Made by a program: the position numbers and the translations under genes
In this document: in pieces, positions 10,413-19,898 of the stretch
Layout of the letters: every line of letters begins with the position of its first letter
Numbering within the stretch: the first letter of the stretch is position 1
From: Marinobacter sp. AC-23
GTDB taxonomy: Bacteria; Pseudomonadota; Gammaproteobacteria; Pseudomonadales; Oleiphilaceae
DNA: 64,000 bases
NCBI RefSeq assembly: GCF_001858325.1
Contig: NZ_MBPP01000006.1
Coordinates: 102,942 to 166,941, forward strand
Reading direction: 5' to 3'
Notes under the pieces: generated by a model
Told to the model about the DNA's origin: nothing
Database searches by the model: none
What the model saw: the letters and a program-made list of their open reading frames with translations, nothing else

Positions 10413-12287
10413 TCAGCGGTGGAACTGTTCGCTGATTTCTTCAAGGATAGCCGGGTCATCAATGGTGCTTGGCACCGCGTATTCTTCCCCATCAGCGATT
10501 TGACGGATAACCCGCCGCAGGATCTTGCCGGACCGGGTCTTGGGTAGGCGTTCTACCACTAGCGCTCGGCGAAAGCAGGCGATGGCGCCAATCTTGTCTC
10601 GCACCATTTCAACCAGCTCTTCTTCGAGCTCGTCATGATCAATGGTGGCGCCGTCTTTTATAAGTACCAGGCCGAGCGGAACCTGGCCTTTCATGTCGTC
10701 GTGAGCACCTACCACGCAGCACTCGGCAATGGCCGGATGCGCTGCAACCACTTCTTCCATCTCACCGGTGGAGAGGCGGTGGCCGGCAACGTTAATGACA
10801 TCATCTGTGCGGCCCATAACAAAAACATAGCCATCTTCATCAATAAAACCGCCATCACCCGAGCTGTAAAAACCTGGTATGAGAGTGAGGTAACTGTCTT
10901 GGAAGCGCTGATCATCACCCCAGACTGTTACCAGGCACCCGGGGGGGAGTGGCAGCTTGACTGCAATCTGGCCTTGTTCTCCCGCTGGCATTTGACTGCC
11001 GCGTGGATCCACAACCTGTACGTTATAGCCAGGTGCTGGAACGGTTGCCGACCCAGGCTTGATAGGCAAGGTCTCGATGCCAACCGGATTGCAGCATATG
11101 GCCCAGCCAGTTTCCGTTTGCCACCAGTGATCCATAATGGGGAGCTGGGTGTGCTCACTGAGCCACTCATAAGTAGGTGGGTCCAGGCGCTCACCCGCAA
11201 GAAAGATGCATCTTAGCGAGCTGATATCGTAGCGTGAGAGTTGATCGGCTTCTGGATCTTCCTTGCGCACCGCGCGGAAGGCTGTGGGTGCAGTAAACAG
11301 CAGGTTCACACTGTGTTCCTGAACAACTCGCCAAAAGGCGCCAGCGTCGGGCGTTTTTACGGGTTTGCCTTCATAAAGAATGGTTGTGCAGCCAGCAAAT
11401 AAAGGGGCGTACACAATATAGCTATGGCCTACGACCCAACCCACGTCGGAGGCTGCCCAGAACACGTCGCCTGGGCGGGCATCATAAACCAGCTTCATGC
11501 TGTATTTAAGGGCCACCGCATGGCCACCGTTGTCTCTTACCACACCTTTTGGCTTACCGGTGGTGCCTGAGGTGTAAAGCACATAAAGCGGGTCGGTGGC
11601 TTTAACTGGAACTGGATCAGCCGGCTCGGCATTGGCCACCAGATCGACCCAGTCGTGGTCGCGGCCACTGTGCATTTGAGCTTTTACTTGAGGCCGTTGA
11701 TAAACCAGGCAGAAATCAGGCTTGTGGGAAGCTTGCTCAATGGCTTTGTCCACCAAGGGTTTGTATTCGATCACTTTCGCAACCTCTATACCGCAGGATG
11801 CTGTGATGACGGCTTTGGGTTGAGCATCGTCGATTCTTACTGCGAGCTCGTGGGCTGCAAAACCGCCGAAAACCACTGAGTGAACTGCACCAATGCGAGC
11901 GCAGCCCAGCATTGCGATGACCGCTTCCGGAATCATGGGCATGTAGATGATGACCACGTCACCTTTGCTGATTCCCTGTGCTTTCAAGGCGCCGGCGAAG
12001 CGTGCAACTTCGTCGGTTAGTTCTGTGTAGGTATAGCTACACTTTGTACCTGTAACCGGCGAGTCGTAGATGAGGGCTTTTTGATCTCCGCGTCCGGCTC
12101 GTACGTTGGCGTCCAGGGCTACGTCAGACGTATTGAGCGTCGCATCAGGAAACCATCGGCCATGTCCATTATCGGTTGCCTGCCAGATGGTCTCGGGCGG
12201 CTGGATCCAGTCAATGCTGCCTGCCTTCTCGCGCCAGAACTCTTCCGGTTTGTCTATTGATCTCCGGAACTCTGAGTTGTAGTCCAT
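10413..12287 (-). CDS. prpE: Propionyl-CoA synthetase-type acyl-CoA ligase (PrpE-like)
   Basis: A 624-residue ANL-superfamily ligase that activates a short-chain acid with ATP to the acyl-CoA. The P-loop is YTSGTTGKPKG (near residue 235), followed by GWVVGHSYIVYAPLFAG. The catalytic lysine lies in LPKTRSGKILRR near the C-terminus. Overall it resembles E. coli PrpE (SEF.RSI..PE.FW start, MPMIPEA, ARIGAVHSVVFGGFA) more than Acs, which is about 650 residues. A propionate role fits the prpBC-acnD operon far downstream, but acetate activation cannot be excluded from sequence alone. It is transcribed alone. Confidence 0.85.
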   Translation of the reverse strand: MDYNSEFRRSIDKPEEFWREKAGSIDWIQPPETIWQATDNGHGRWFPDATLNTSDVALDANVRAGRGDQKALIYDSPVTGTKCSYTYTELTDEVARFAGALKAQGISKGDVVIIYMPMIPEAVIAMLGCARIGAVHSVVFGGFAAHELAVRIDDAQPKAVITASCGIEVAKVIEYKPLVDKAIEQASHKPDFCLVYQRPQVKAQMHSGRDHDWVDLVANAEPADPVPVKATDPLYVLYTSGTTGKPKGVVRDNGGHAVALKYSMKLVYDARPGDVFWAASDVGWVVGHSYIVYAPLFAGCTTILYEGKPVKTPDAGAFWRVVQEHSVNLLFTAPTAFRAVRKEDPEADQLSRYDISSLRCIFLAGERLDPPTYEWLSEHTQLPIMDHWWQTETGWAICCNPVGIETLPIKPGSATVPAPGYNVQVVDPRGSQMPAGEQGQIAVKLPLPPGCLVTVWGDDQRFQDSYLTLIPGFYSSGDGGFIDEDGYVFVMGRTDDVINVAGHRLSTGEMEEVVAAHPAIAECCVVGAHDDMKGQVPLGLVLIKDGATIDHDELEEELVEMVRDKIGAIACFRRALVVERLPKTRSGKILRRVIRQIADGEEYAVPSTIDDPAILEEISEQFHR

Positions 12288-12376
12288 ACCTTCTGCCTCG
12301 TAGTGCCTGATGTTATTCTGTTGTTAGTTATCCCAACTTTAGGCGCTTTGAGGCAGTGATCCAGTAGACCATTGGA

Positions 12377-13755
12377 TTAGTTCCCCGGGTTTTGGGGCCA
12401 ACTGTCGCCTGGATTTACGGATTTGATCTCAGCCGTGAACATGCCGTTTGCCACGTGGGCAGAAATCCAGTCGCCTGCGGCAACGTCAGGGGCGTTGCGG
12501 ATGATGTTGCCCTGTTCATCGCGAACAATGGCATACCCGCGTCCCAGCGTGGCCAGTGGGCTTACCACGTTGAGGGCGCCAGCCGTATGCTCCAGCCTAT
12601 CCTGAAGTTTTGTCAGTATCCCCTGTACCGCCTTGTCCAGCTGATAGGCTGAGCGCTCAAGGGCTTCACGACTGCCAGTAAGCTGCTTTCGAGGGGATTG
12701 CATAACAAGCCGCTGCGTTAAGTGACTGCTACGCACCTGGGAGCGATTCAGGTGCTGCTCCATGGCTTTGCCAAGCCGCAGTTCCAGGCCATCCAGGCGT
12801 TGGGCCTTTTCCAGCAGTTCGCGACGGGGATCCCGAAGGCGCGCGGAGAGATGCTCCAGTTTTGTACTAAGTCGCTGAAGCGCTCTTTTAGCGGCGTTTG
12901 CGAGCCGGAATTCGCGATCGTTTATCTGCCGGAGTATGTCTCTTTGGTCGGGCGATACTTTCTCCGCCGCCGCAGAGGGTGTTGGCGCTCGCAGGTCTGC
13001 CACAAAGTCGGCAATCGTAACGTCGGTCTCATGGCCAACGGCGCTCACCGTGGGAATAGCGCAGGCCGCGATGCTCTGGCCACGGCTTCTTCATTAAAGC
13101 ACCAAAGATCCTCCAGTGAGCCGCCACCACGCCCGACAATCAGTACGTCGGCAACCCCGTGCGCTTGTGCCAGCCCAATAGCCCTTACTATTTCTGCGGT
13201 CGCGGGCTGGCCCTGGACCGTTGTGGGGTAAAGCGTGACCGGGATGCCTGGGCAACGCCGGGCCAGAACCGTGAGGATATCGTGTATAGCGGCGCCGGTT
13301 GGGGAGGTAACCACGCCGATGTGCGTAGGCAGGGTGGGAATCGGCTTCTTTCTGCCTGCCTCAAACAGGCCTTCTGCCTGAAGTTTACGTTTCAGCTCCT
13401 CGAAAGCCTGCTGCAACGCACCCAAGCCTGCGGGCTCAATGTGCTCAGCAATAATCTGAAAATCGCCTCGGTTTTCGTACAGGGTCACCTTGCCGCGAAT
13501 GCGAACCTTGTCACCTTCTTTTGGAATGCTGCGAATGCGCTGGTTCATCCCCCGGAACATGGCACAACGAATCTGGCATTTTTGATCCTTCAGGGAAAAA
13601 TACCAGTGGCCGGATGAAGGGCGCGAGAAGCCCGAGAGCTCGCCTTCAACCCATACCTGCATGAAGCTGGATTCCAGCAGGTGCCTGGCCTGGTGGTTCA
13701 GTTCGCTGACAGACAGCGTTCTGGGCCGGGTATCCTGAAACACGTCGTTCACCAA
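12377..13755 (-). CDS. xseA: Exodeoxyribonuclease VII large subunit XseA, reading frame broken near 13071
   Basis: XseA with XseB forms the bidirectional single-strand exonuclease VII. The N-terminal OB-fold ([35 protein letters not shown]) and the catalytic-domain motifs [15 protein letters not shown] and [16 protein letters not shown] are intact. The frame then reads [11 protein letters not shown] and stops. Adding one base near 13071 gives [27 protein letters not shown] and runs on to the stop at 12377 through the coiled-coil region. The intact protein would be about 459 residues, normal for XseA. No xseB is present next to it. Confidence 0.9.
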
Positions 13756-13858
13756 AAGCTCCTGGCCGGCCTATGTGCATATACGCAAATGCCGAGAAAT
13801 ATGAGTGTAAATTGCTGGAATTTCAAACGCATGCGGTAATTGAGAGGAAATTGCGCAG

Positions 13859-13887
13859 TTTACTGACCTGCGACACCTCTTTATAAT
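13859..13887 (+). promoter_or_regulatory. guaB: Sigma70 promoter upstream of guaB
   Basis: TTTACT (13859-13864) and a consensus TATAAT (13882-13887) are separated by exactly 17 bp. They lie about 100 bp upstream of the guaB ATG at 13986, so the transcript has a leader of roughly 90 bases. In other bacteria purine repressors act on this promoter; I see no clear PurR box. Confidence 0.7.
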
Positions 13888-13985
13888 GGTTCGATTACGC
13901 ATTTTACTTTGCGGTTGCACCTTCATATCTACAACAGGTGCCGCGCGGAAGGTTTAAATTTAGCACGTTCAAAAGGCCGATCCCA

Positions 13986-15449
13986 ATGCTGCGAATTGCC
14001 GAAGAAGCTCTCACATTTGATGACGTACTGTTGGTACCCGGTTATTCCGAGGTTCTGCCACACCAAGTAGACCTGCGCACCAGGCTAACCCGGACGATTA
14101 CGTTGAACATACCGCTGGTGTCTGCGGCCATGGATACGGTAACCGACGCAGAGCTGGCAATTGCCATGGCCCAGGAAGGCGGTATTGGCATTATGCATAA
14201 AAACATGAACCCGGATCAGCAGGCCGCTGAAGTGCGTAGGGTGAAAAAATTCGAAAGTGGCGTGGTAAAAGACCCGATTACTGTCAGCCCGAAAAACACC
14301 GTGCGCGAGCTGATGGAAATCACCATGGCCAACAATATCTCCGGTTTGCCGGTGGTTGACGGAACCGAGCTGGTTGGCATTGTTACCGGTCGGGACATCC
14401 GTTTTGAGAGCAGCATGGATACACCGGTGCACCAGATCATGACACCGAAAGAGAAACTGGTGACTGTGCAAGAAGGCGCTAGCCTGGATGAGGTTAAAGA
14501 ATTGCTGCACCGCCATCGCATTGAAAAAGTACTGGTGGTAAATGCTGATTTTCAGCTTCGCGGTCTGATTACCGCTAAAGATATTCAAAAATCCAAAGAT
14601 TACCCGCTGGCCTGTAAAGACAGCCAGGGGCGCTTGCGTGTGGGCGCGGCGGTGAGTACTGGCGGTGATACCGATGCTCGGATTATTGCACTGGCCGATG
14701 CCGGCGTGGATGTCATTGTTGTGGACACTGCCCACGGCCACTCGCGCGGAGTCATCGAGAGAGTGCGCTGGATTAAAAAGCACTATCCGGACCTTCAGGT
14801 GATCGGCGGCAACATTGCCACCGGTGAAGCGGCTATAGCGTTGGCTGATGCCGGTGTAGATGCCGTGAAAGTGGGTATTGGCCCAGGCTCTATCTGCACC
14901 ACCCGCATTGTGGCTGGCGTGGGCGTGCCGCAGATTTCTGCCGTATCCAGCGTTGCTGAAGCGCTGAAAGATCGTGACATTCCGCTAATTGCTGATGGTG
15001 GCGTGCGCTTCTCTGGCGACATTTCCAAAGCTATCGTTGCTGGCGCCCACTGCGTGATGATTGGCAGCCTGTTGGCGGGCACCGATGAAGCGCCCGGCGA
15101 AATCGAACTCTATCAGGGTCGCAGCTACAAGGCCTATCGTGGCATGGGATCAATAGGCGCCATGGGGCAGGGGTCAAGTGACCGCTATTTCCAGGATGCC
15201 AGTAAAGGGATTGATAAGTTGGTGCCGGAAGGCATTGAAGGTCGCGTTGCCTGTAAAGGGCCAATGCGCAATATCATCCATCAGTTGATCGGTGGCCTGC
15301 GCGCATCCATGGGTTACACCGGAAGTGCAACCATGACCGACATGCGCACCAAGCCGCAGTTTGTGCGCATTACTGGCGCCGGCATGCGTGAGAGCCATGT
15401 GCACGACGTAACCATCACCAAAGAAGCGCCAAATTACCGCGCTAGCTGA
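13986..15449 (+). CDS. guaB: Inosine-5'-monophosphate dehydrogenase GuaB
   Basis: Oxidises IMP to XMP with NAD+, the committed step to GMP. The TIM barrel is interrupted by a Bateman module of two CBS domains (about residues 93-203). The catalytic cysteine lies in [10 protein letters not shown] near residue 304, and the mobile flap in [11 protein letters not shown] chose ATG 13986 ([21 protein letters not shown]) because it aligns with the conserved N-terminus of E. coli GuaB; an in-frame ATG at 13938 would add 16 unrelated residues. The protein is 487 residues. guaA follows after a 61-bp gap holding a terminator-like hairpin. Confidence 0.96.
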   Translation: MLRIAEEALTFDDVLLVPGYSEVLPHQVDLRTRLTRTITLNIPLVSAAMDTVTDAELAIAMAQEGGIGIMHKNMNPDQQAAEVRRVKKFESGVVKDPITVSPKNTVRELMEITMANNISGLPVVDGTELVGIVTGRDIRFESSMDTPVHQIMTPKEKLVTVQEGASLDEVKELLHRHRIEKVLVVNADFQLRGLITAKDIQKSKDYPLACKDSQGRLRVGAAVSTGGDTDARIIALADAGVDVIVVDTAHGHSRGVIERVRWIKKHYPDLQVIGGNIATGEAAIALADAGVDAVKVGIGPGSICTTRIVAGVGVPQISAVSSVAEALKDRDIPLIADGGVRFSGDISKAIVAGAHCVMIGSLLAGTDEAPGEIELYQGRSYKAYRGMGSIGAMGQGSSDRYFQDASKGIDKLVPEGIEGRVACKGPMRNIIHQLIGGLRASMGYTGSATMTDMRTKPQFVRITGAGMRESHVHDVTITKEAPNYRAS

Positions 15450-15464
15450 GAACAGGCAGCCTGA

Positions 15465-15500
15465 GTGCGGCTCATGTCAGAGCCGCACAGTTTATTTTTT
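15465..15500 (+). terminator. Intrinsic terminator or attenuator between guaB and guaA
   Basis: A perfect 9-bp stem (GTGCGGCTC / GAGCCGCAC) with a 6-base loop is followed by AGTTTATTTTTT, a good T-tract. It lies wholly in the guaB-guaA gap, and the guaA ATG begins 10 bases after the T-run. It would be expected to reduce read-through from guaB into guaA. Confidence 0.75.
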
Positions 15501-15510
15501 CGAGGATTCT

Positions 15511-17088
15511 ATGGCCCACAACATTCACGACCACCGTATCCTGATTCTGGATTTTGGTTCTCAGTACACCCAGCTAATTGCACGTCGGGTGCGTGACATT
15601 GGCGTGTACTGCGAAGTTCGCGCGTTCGATATCACCGACGAAGAACTGGAAGATTTCAACCCCAAAGGCATTCTGCTGGCCGGTGGACCGGAGTCGGTTA
15701 CAGAGTTGGATTGTCCTCGCGCGCCAGAAGGGTTATTTGAGCGTGGCATTCCGGTGCTGGGTATCTGTTACGGCATGCAAACCATGGCCGAACAATTGGG
15801 CGGCCGGGTTGCCAGCTCAGAGAAGCGTGAATTTGGTTATGCCCAAGTGAAAGTGCGAGCCAAAGGCCCGCTGCTGGAAGACATCACGGATCACCTGACT
15901 GCGACTGGCGAATCTCTGTTAGACGTGTGGATGAGCCATGGTGACAAAGTTGTGGCCATGCCCGAGGGGTTTGAACTGCTGGCTTCTACCGAAAGTGCGC
16001 CTATAGCAGCTATGCAGGATATGTCTCGCAATCTTTACGGCCTGCAGTTTCATCCGGAAGTGACTCACACTCTACAAGGCAAGCGCATTCTTGAGCACTT
16101 TGTAATGACAATCTGCGGCTGCGAAGCCTTGTGGACACCGGCCAAAATTGTTGATGACGCTGTAAACAAGATCCGTGAGCAGGTTGGTACCGATAAAGTG
16201 CTGTTGGGCCTGTCTGGCGGCGTGGATTCGTCGGTTACCGCAGCACTTCTGCACAAGGCGATTGGCGACCAGCTTACCTGTGTGTTTGTAGATAACGGCC
16301 TGCTGCGCCTGAACGAAGGCGATCAGGTAATGGACATGTTCGGTAGCAGCATGGGCGTAAAAGTGATTCGCGCCGATGCGGAAGAGCGCTTCCTGACCAA
16401 CCTCAAGGGCGTTAGCGATCCTGAGCAGAAGCGCAAAGTGATTGGCAATACCTTCATTGACGTGTTCGATGAAGAAGCCACACGCATTAAAGATGTGAAC
16501 TGGCTGGCTCAGGGTACGATTTATCCAGACGTGATTGAATCGGCGGCTTCAAAAACCGGCAAGTCCCATGTGATCAAATCGCATCACAATGTGGGTGGCC
16601 TGCCGGAAACCATGAAGATGAAGCTGGTAGAGCCGTTGCGTGAGTTGTTTAAAGACGAAGTTCGGCGCATTGGTTTGGAGCTAGGCCTGCCGTACGACAT
16701 GGTTTATCGCCACCCATTCCCGGGCCCGGGTTTAGGTGTGCGCATTCTGGGGGAGGTGAAGAAAGACTACGCCGACATCCTGCGCCGCGCCGATGCCATC
16801 TTCCTGGAAGAATTGCACCGCGCTGATTTTTACCACAAAACCAGCCAGGCCTTTGCGGTATTCCTGCCGGTGAAATCTGTGGGTGTGGTGGGCGACGCCC
16901 GACGCTACGAGTGGGTAATCGCACTGCGGGCCGTTGAAACCATCGATTTCATGACAGCTCGCTGGGCGCATCTGCCTTATGAGCTGCTGGAAACTGTGTC
17001 TAACCGCATCATCAATGAGATCAGCGGTGTATCACGGGTGACCTATGATGTGTCTTCCAAGCCGCCCGCTACGATTGAGTGGGAGTAG
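15511..17088 (+). CDS. guaA: GMP synthase (glutamine-hydrolysing) GuaA
   Basis: Converts XMP to GMP with ATP and glutamine. The N-terminal class I amidotransferase domain carries the nucleophile cysteine in GICYGMQ (near residue 86) and the His-Glu pair in FHPEVTHT (near 181-183). The ATP-pyrophosphatase domain has the PP-loop LSGGVDSSV (near 233). The C-terminus is the dimerisation domain ending in [11 protein letters not shown]. The 525-residue length is normal. In Pseudomonas relatives tadA lies close downstream; here about 4.6 kb of accessory DNA intervenes. The guaA 3' end is a known island integration site in several bacteria. Confidence 0.97.
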   Translation: MAHNIHDHRILILDFGSQYTQLIARRVRDIGVYCEVRAFDITDEELEDFNPKGILLAGGPESVTELDCPRAPEGLFERGIPVLGICYGMQTMAEQLGGRVASSEKREFGYAQVKVRAKGPLLEDITDHLTATGESLLDVWMSHGDKVVAMPEGFELLASTESAPIAAMQDMSRNLYGLQFHPEVTHTLQGKRILEHFVMTICGCEALWTPAKIVDDAVNKIREQVGTDKVLLGLSGGVDSSVTAALLHKAIGDQLTCVFVDNGLLRLNEGDQVMDMFGSSMGVKVIRADAEERFLTNLKGVSDPEQKRKVIGNTFIDVFDEEATRIKDVNWLAQGTIYPDVIESAASKTGKSHVIKSHHNVGGLPETMKMKLVEPLRELFKDEVRRIGLELGLPYDMVYRHPFPGPGLGVRILGEVKKDYADILRRADAIFLEELHRADFYHKTSQAFAVFLPVKSVGVVGDARRYEWVIALRAVETIDFMTARWAHLPYELLETVSNRIINEISGVSRVTYDVSSKPPATIEWE

Positions 17089-18616
17089 CTATCTTCTGGT
17101 CGCGGCTCTGTTTATACAGGGTTGTGCCCAACTGCCCCCGCTAAATGCATCGTCGCTGTCGTACGCGTTTGATCGCCCGGAGGAAACGCGCCTGGGCCGC
17201 GAGATTCAGCCTCATCTGCAGGGCCAACCGGGTGATTCCGGGTTTTACATTCAGGACACCGGCCTGCAGGCTTTTCTTCAGCGCGCCGCGCTGATTGAGG
17301 CTGCCGAACAAAGTATTGACGCGCAGTACTACATCTGGAACGGCGATGTGTCGGGAACGTATCTGGCGCGACGTCTGCTGGTGGCCGCCGACCGCGGTGT
17401 GCGTGTGAGGTTGTTGCTCGATGATATCAACGTAGATGGCGGCGATACGATGCTCGTCGCGCTGGATCGGCATCCCAATATCGAGATCGCCATCTACAAT
17501 CCCTTCGCGGTTCGCCGGGGTATCGGTAAATGGCTGGGCTTTCTCACCGACTTTCAGCGTCTCAATCAGCGTATGCACAACAAGACCTTCGTGGCCGATG
17601 GCGCGCTAGGCATCATGGGTGGCCGCAATATCGGAGACGAGTATTTCGATCTACACCCACAGGTGAATTTCCGCGACCGCGATGTCCTGATAGCAGGCCC
17701 GATCGTTGCTGATCTGTCTGCCAATTTCGATGCGTTTTGGAACAGCGCGTCAAGCTATCCCATTAACCAGTTGGAGCCTGACGCTGCGCAGGGGCAGGGT
17801 CTGAACGCACAGTTGGATCAGGTCCGTTTGGCAGCATCCGATACCACCGGTCTCACCCGGGTGCCGCCGCAAAACGCGACCGCGGCGCTTGAGTACATGA
17901 CACAGACGCTATCGGTACTGATCTGGGCTGAGGGAGAGCTGGTGTTCGATTCACCGTTGGTGAATAGCCAGGCAGCTACCGATCGCCCTCAGCGCAGTGC
18001 CCAAGCACTGCACAAACTTGTTGAGCAGGCCGACAAAGAAATTCTGGTGGAATCCGCTTATCTCATTCTCGGAGACGATCAGCTCGATATACTGAAAAAG
18101 ACCAGGGCGCGGGGTGTCCGTGTCTTGGCCCTGACCAATTCACTGGCCTCTAATGACCTCACCACCAATCATGCCGGCTACGCACGTCGTCGCGGTGCGA
18201 TGCTTGCCAGCGGGCTGGAACTGTATGAACTGCGGCCCGACGCAGCAGGCTGTGCGAATTGGATTGAGATGCCGGGTTTCTGCGGTCAGGGTGCGGTGGG
18301 CCTGCATGCAAAGTCGGCGGTGTTCGATCGCAAAACCTTGTACATCGGCTCGTTCAACATCAATCTGCGTTCGATCTACCTGAATTCTGAAACGGTGCTG
18401 GTGATCCACAGCCCCCAACTGGCAGTGCAGCTTGCGCAGGACATTGAAGCGGCAATGGTGCCGGGGAACAGTTGGCGAGTGACCCGTGACGCGGATGGAC
18501 AGCTACTCTGGTCGGCGGATGAGGGGCAATCCTGGGCGCACGAACCGGCCACGGGATTCTGGCGGCGTTTTAAATCCGGCCTGTTCAGCTTGCTGCCCAT
18601 GGAGAAGTATCTGTAA
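17045..18616 (+). CDS. Phospholipase D-family lipoprotein (cardiolipin synthase C-like)
   Basis: A 523-residue protein with two HKD motifs: HNKTFVAD (about residue 178), which leads into [13 protein letters not shown], and HAKSAVFD (about 421), which leads into GSFNINLRS. Paired HKD motifs define PLD-type phosphatidyltransferases and phospholipases; layout and size resemble ClsC/YmdC cardiolipin synthases. An N-terminal hydrophobic segment ends LFIQGC, a marginal lipobox that could anchor it to a membrane. The first 44 bases lie inside guaA in another frame, and the basic part of the signal peptide is encoded there. TTG at 17075 is an alternative start but would lack positive charges. Substrate and membrane side are inferred. 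Confidence 0.85.
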   Translation: MMCLPSRPLRLSGSSYLLVAALFIQGCAQLPPLNASSLSYAFDRPEETRLGREIQPHLQGQPGDSGFYIQDTGLQAFLQRAALIEAAEQSIDAQYYIWNGDVSGTYLARRLLVAADRGVRVRLLLDDINVDGGDTMLVALDRHPNIEIAIYNPFAVRRGIGKWLGFLTDFQRLNQRMHNKTFVADGALGIMGGRNIGDEYFDLHPQVNFRDRDVLIAGPIVADLSANFDAFWNSASSYPINQLEPDAAQGQGLNAQLDQVRLAASDTTGLTRVPPQNATAALEYMTQTLSVLIWAEGELVFDSPLVNSQAATDRPQRSAQALHKLVEQADKEILVESAYLILGDDQLDILKKTRARGVRVLALTNSLASNDLTTNHAGYARRRGAMLASGLELYELRPDAAGCANWIEMPGFCGQGAVGLHAKSAVFDRKTLYIGSFNINLRSIYLNSETVLVIHSPQLAVQLAQDIEAAMVPGNSWRVTRDADGQLLWSADEGQSWAHEPATGFWRRFKSGLFSLLPMEKYL

Positions 18617-18699
18617 CTTCGAATAGTCGTTTTCGTAGCAAGTCCTGCCTTCGCCGCCACTTTCGAGCACCCGCATCAGCACAGGAATGCCAAGTGTTA

Positions 18700-19035
18700 C
18701 TTCCTCAACCTTGCGCGGAAGGCATTGACTCACCACTTGAAGCGATGCAGACCATGTTTCTGGTCCATATCAACTTTGTCTCAGAACACCCCGGGGCCCC
18801 GCGCATGTTATTCGGCGAACTTCAGGGCGCCAAATCGACGCCGGCAAAACGCCTGGCGCACGAGTTGCTCAAGCATTACGCGGAGAGTTGACCCCGAACC
18901 TGGATAACCATGCGGCGGCCATCCTATTTATTGGCACCATTCAGGGTTTGATCATGCAATCGCTGATTTCGGGTGAGATGGAGCAAATGCGTAGGGATGC
19001 GCCAAGCGTGTTTGCCATATACCGGCGCGGAATTG
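18700..19035 (+). pseudogene. Decayed TetR-family regulator, C-terminal fragment only
   Basis: Two segments in different frames resemble the ligand-binding domain of a TetR repressor. First comes MFLVHINFVSEHPGAPRMLF to KHYAES (stop near 18891), then from 18888 LDNHAAAILFIGTIQG to VFAIYRRGI (to about 19035). Homologues carry roughly 20 more residues between these pieces, so a short internal deletion and frame change are inferred. No DNA-binding domain or credible start is present. It is probably a relic of a larger transferred segment within the guaA-tadA insert. Confidence 0.65.
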
Positions 19036-19215
19036 CCTGCGCAAAACTTCCGTTGTTCTTGTTCTGGTAAGATTTTGGAGTTGAATGCTCCAGCGCCAGC
19101 CCAGCGTTGTTCTGAAGATCCATGCGACTCTCTGGTTGGTTGTGAGCGTCTGGTCTGTATTGTTGGCTGGATCCAGCTCAATCTTAGTCAGATTAAGTGT
19201 GCATTGCTTGAAGAA

Positions 19216-19245
19216 TGTCCGAAATAATGCTACAAATTTCGGACA
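19216..19245 (+). promoter_or_regulatory. Palindromic operator at the AbiE antitoxin start
   Basis: A perfect inverted repeat, TGTCCGAAAT / ATTTCGGACA, with a 10-base spacer (19226-19235), ends exactly at the antitoxin ATG (19245). AbiEi-type antitoxins are known to repress their own operon by binding inverted repeats near the promoter. Position and perfection make this the likely autoregulatory site; that is inference. A weaker repeat (AATCT-TAGTC-AGATT) lies some 30 bp further upstream. Confidence 0.6.
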
Positions 19246-19898
19246 TGAAGGATGCTACTTTAGACTTGAAATCCAGGATCTTGGCGCGAATCGGCAATGG
19301 CGCGCAACGAGGTGTCTGGACACCACAAGATTTCCTCGACCTTGGCATGCGAGGTGCCGTGGACAAAACGCTGCAGAGACTGGTGCGCGCCGGGAATTTG
19401 CGGCGGATTGATCGTGGCCTTTATGACAAGCCATCTATCAATAGTCTGACACAAAAATGCAGCCCCCCCGATCCAAGACACGTTATTGATGCGATTGCCC
19501 GTAGGGATCAAATACGCGTACTTGTCGATGGCATGACCGCAGCAAATGATCTCGGATTGACGAATGCGGTTCCTGCGAAGATCGTTGTGCATGCTGATGC
19601 ACGGCTTAAATCAATCCCGCTTGGCCAAATGGAAATCATCTTCAAGCCAACGGCTGCAAGCAAGCTCTATTGGGCAGGACGGCCAGCCATGCGCATCGTT
19701 CAGGCGCTGCATTGGTTGCGGGATACGATGGGCCAAGGCGATGAAGCTCAGATTCTGATCCGTCGTTTGAACGCAATTCTTCATAATCCGGCCGATGGGC
19801 GAATCCTCCGAGAGGATCTTTTTGAGGGCCTACCGACACTGCCAACGTGGATGCAGAATTTGCTGCGACCGATGCTCAAAGAAGAGGTGGGCTCATGA
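19245..19898 (+). CDS. AbiEi-like antitoxin of a type IV toxin-antitoxin system (DUF6088)
   Basis: 217 residues from ATG 19245. The N-terminus is a winged-helix-like DNA-binding region (SRILARIGNG, WTPQDFLDLGMRGAVDKTLQRLVRAGNLRRIDRGLYD), typical of DUF6088/AbiEi antitoxins. The C-terminal antitoxin domain follows (VDGMTAANDLGLTNAVPAKI). Type IV antitoxins counter the toxin's effect rather than bind it and repress their own promoter. The stop overlaps the toxin start (ATGA), so the two are translationally coupled. In-frame starts at 19215 and 19227 exist, but I prefer 19245 because family members begin here and the operator would then be upstream. Confidence 0.85.
   Translation: MKDATLDLKSRILARIGNGAQRGVWTPQDFLDLGMRGAVDKTLQRLVRAGNLRRIDRGLYDKPSINSLTQKCSPPDPRHVIDAIARRDQIRVLVDGMTAANDLGLTNAVPAKIVVHADARLKSIPLGQMEIIFKPTAASKLYWAGRPAMRIVQALHWLRDTMGQGDEAQILIRRLNAILHNPADGRILREDLFEGLPTLPTWMQNLLRPMLKEEVGS

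Noticed and set aside
18503..18736. A minus-strand open frame reading LGIPVLMRVLESGGEG across the end of the PLD gene
   Set aside because: It overlaps the PLD coding sequence for half its length and no family could be recognised, so it is not listed as a gene.
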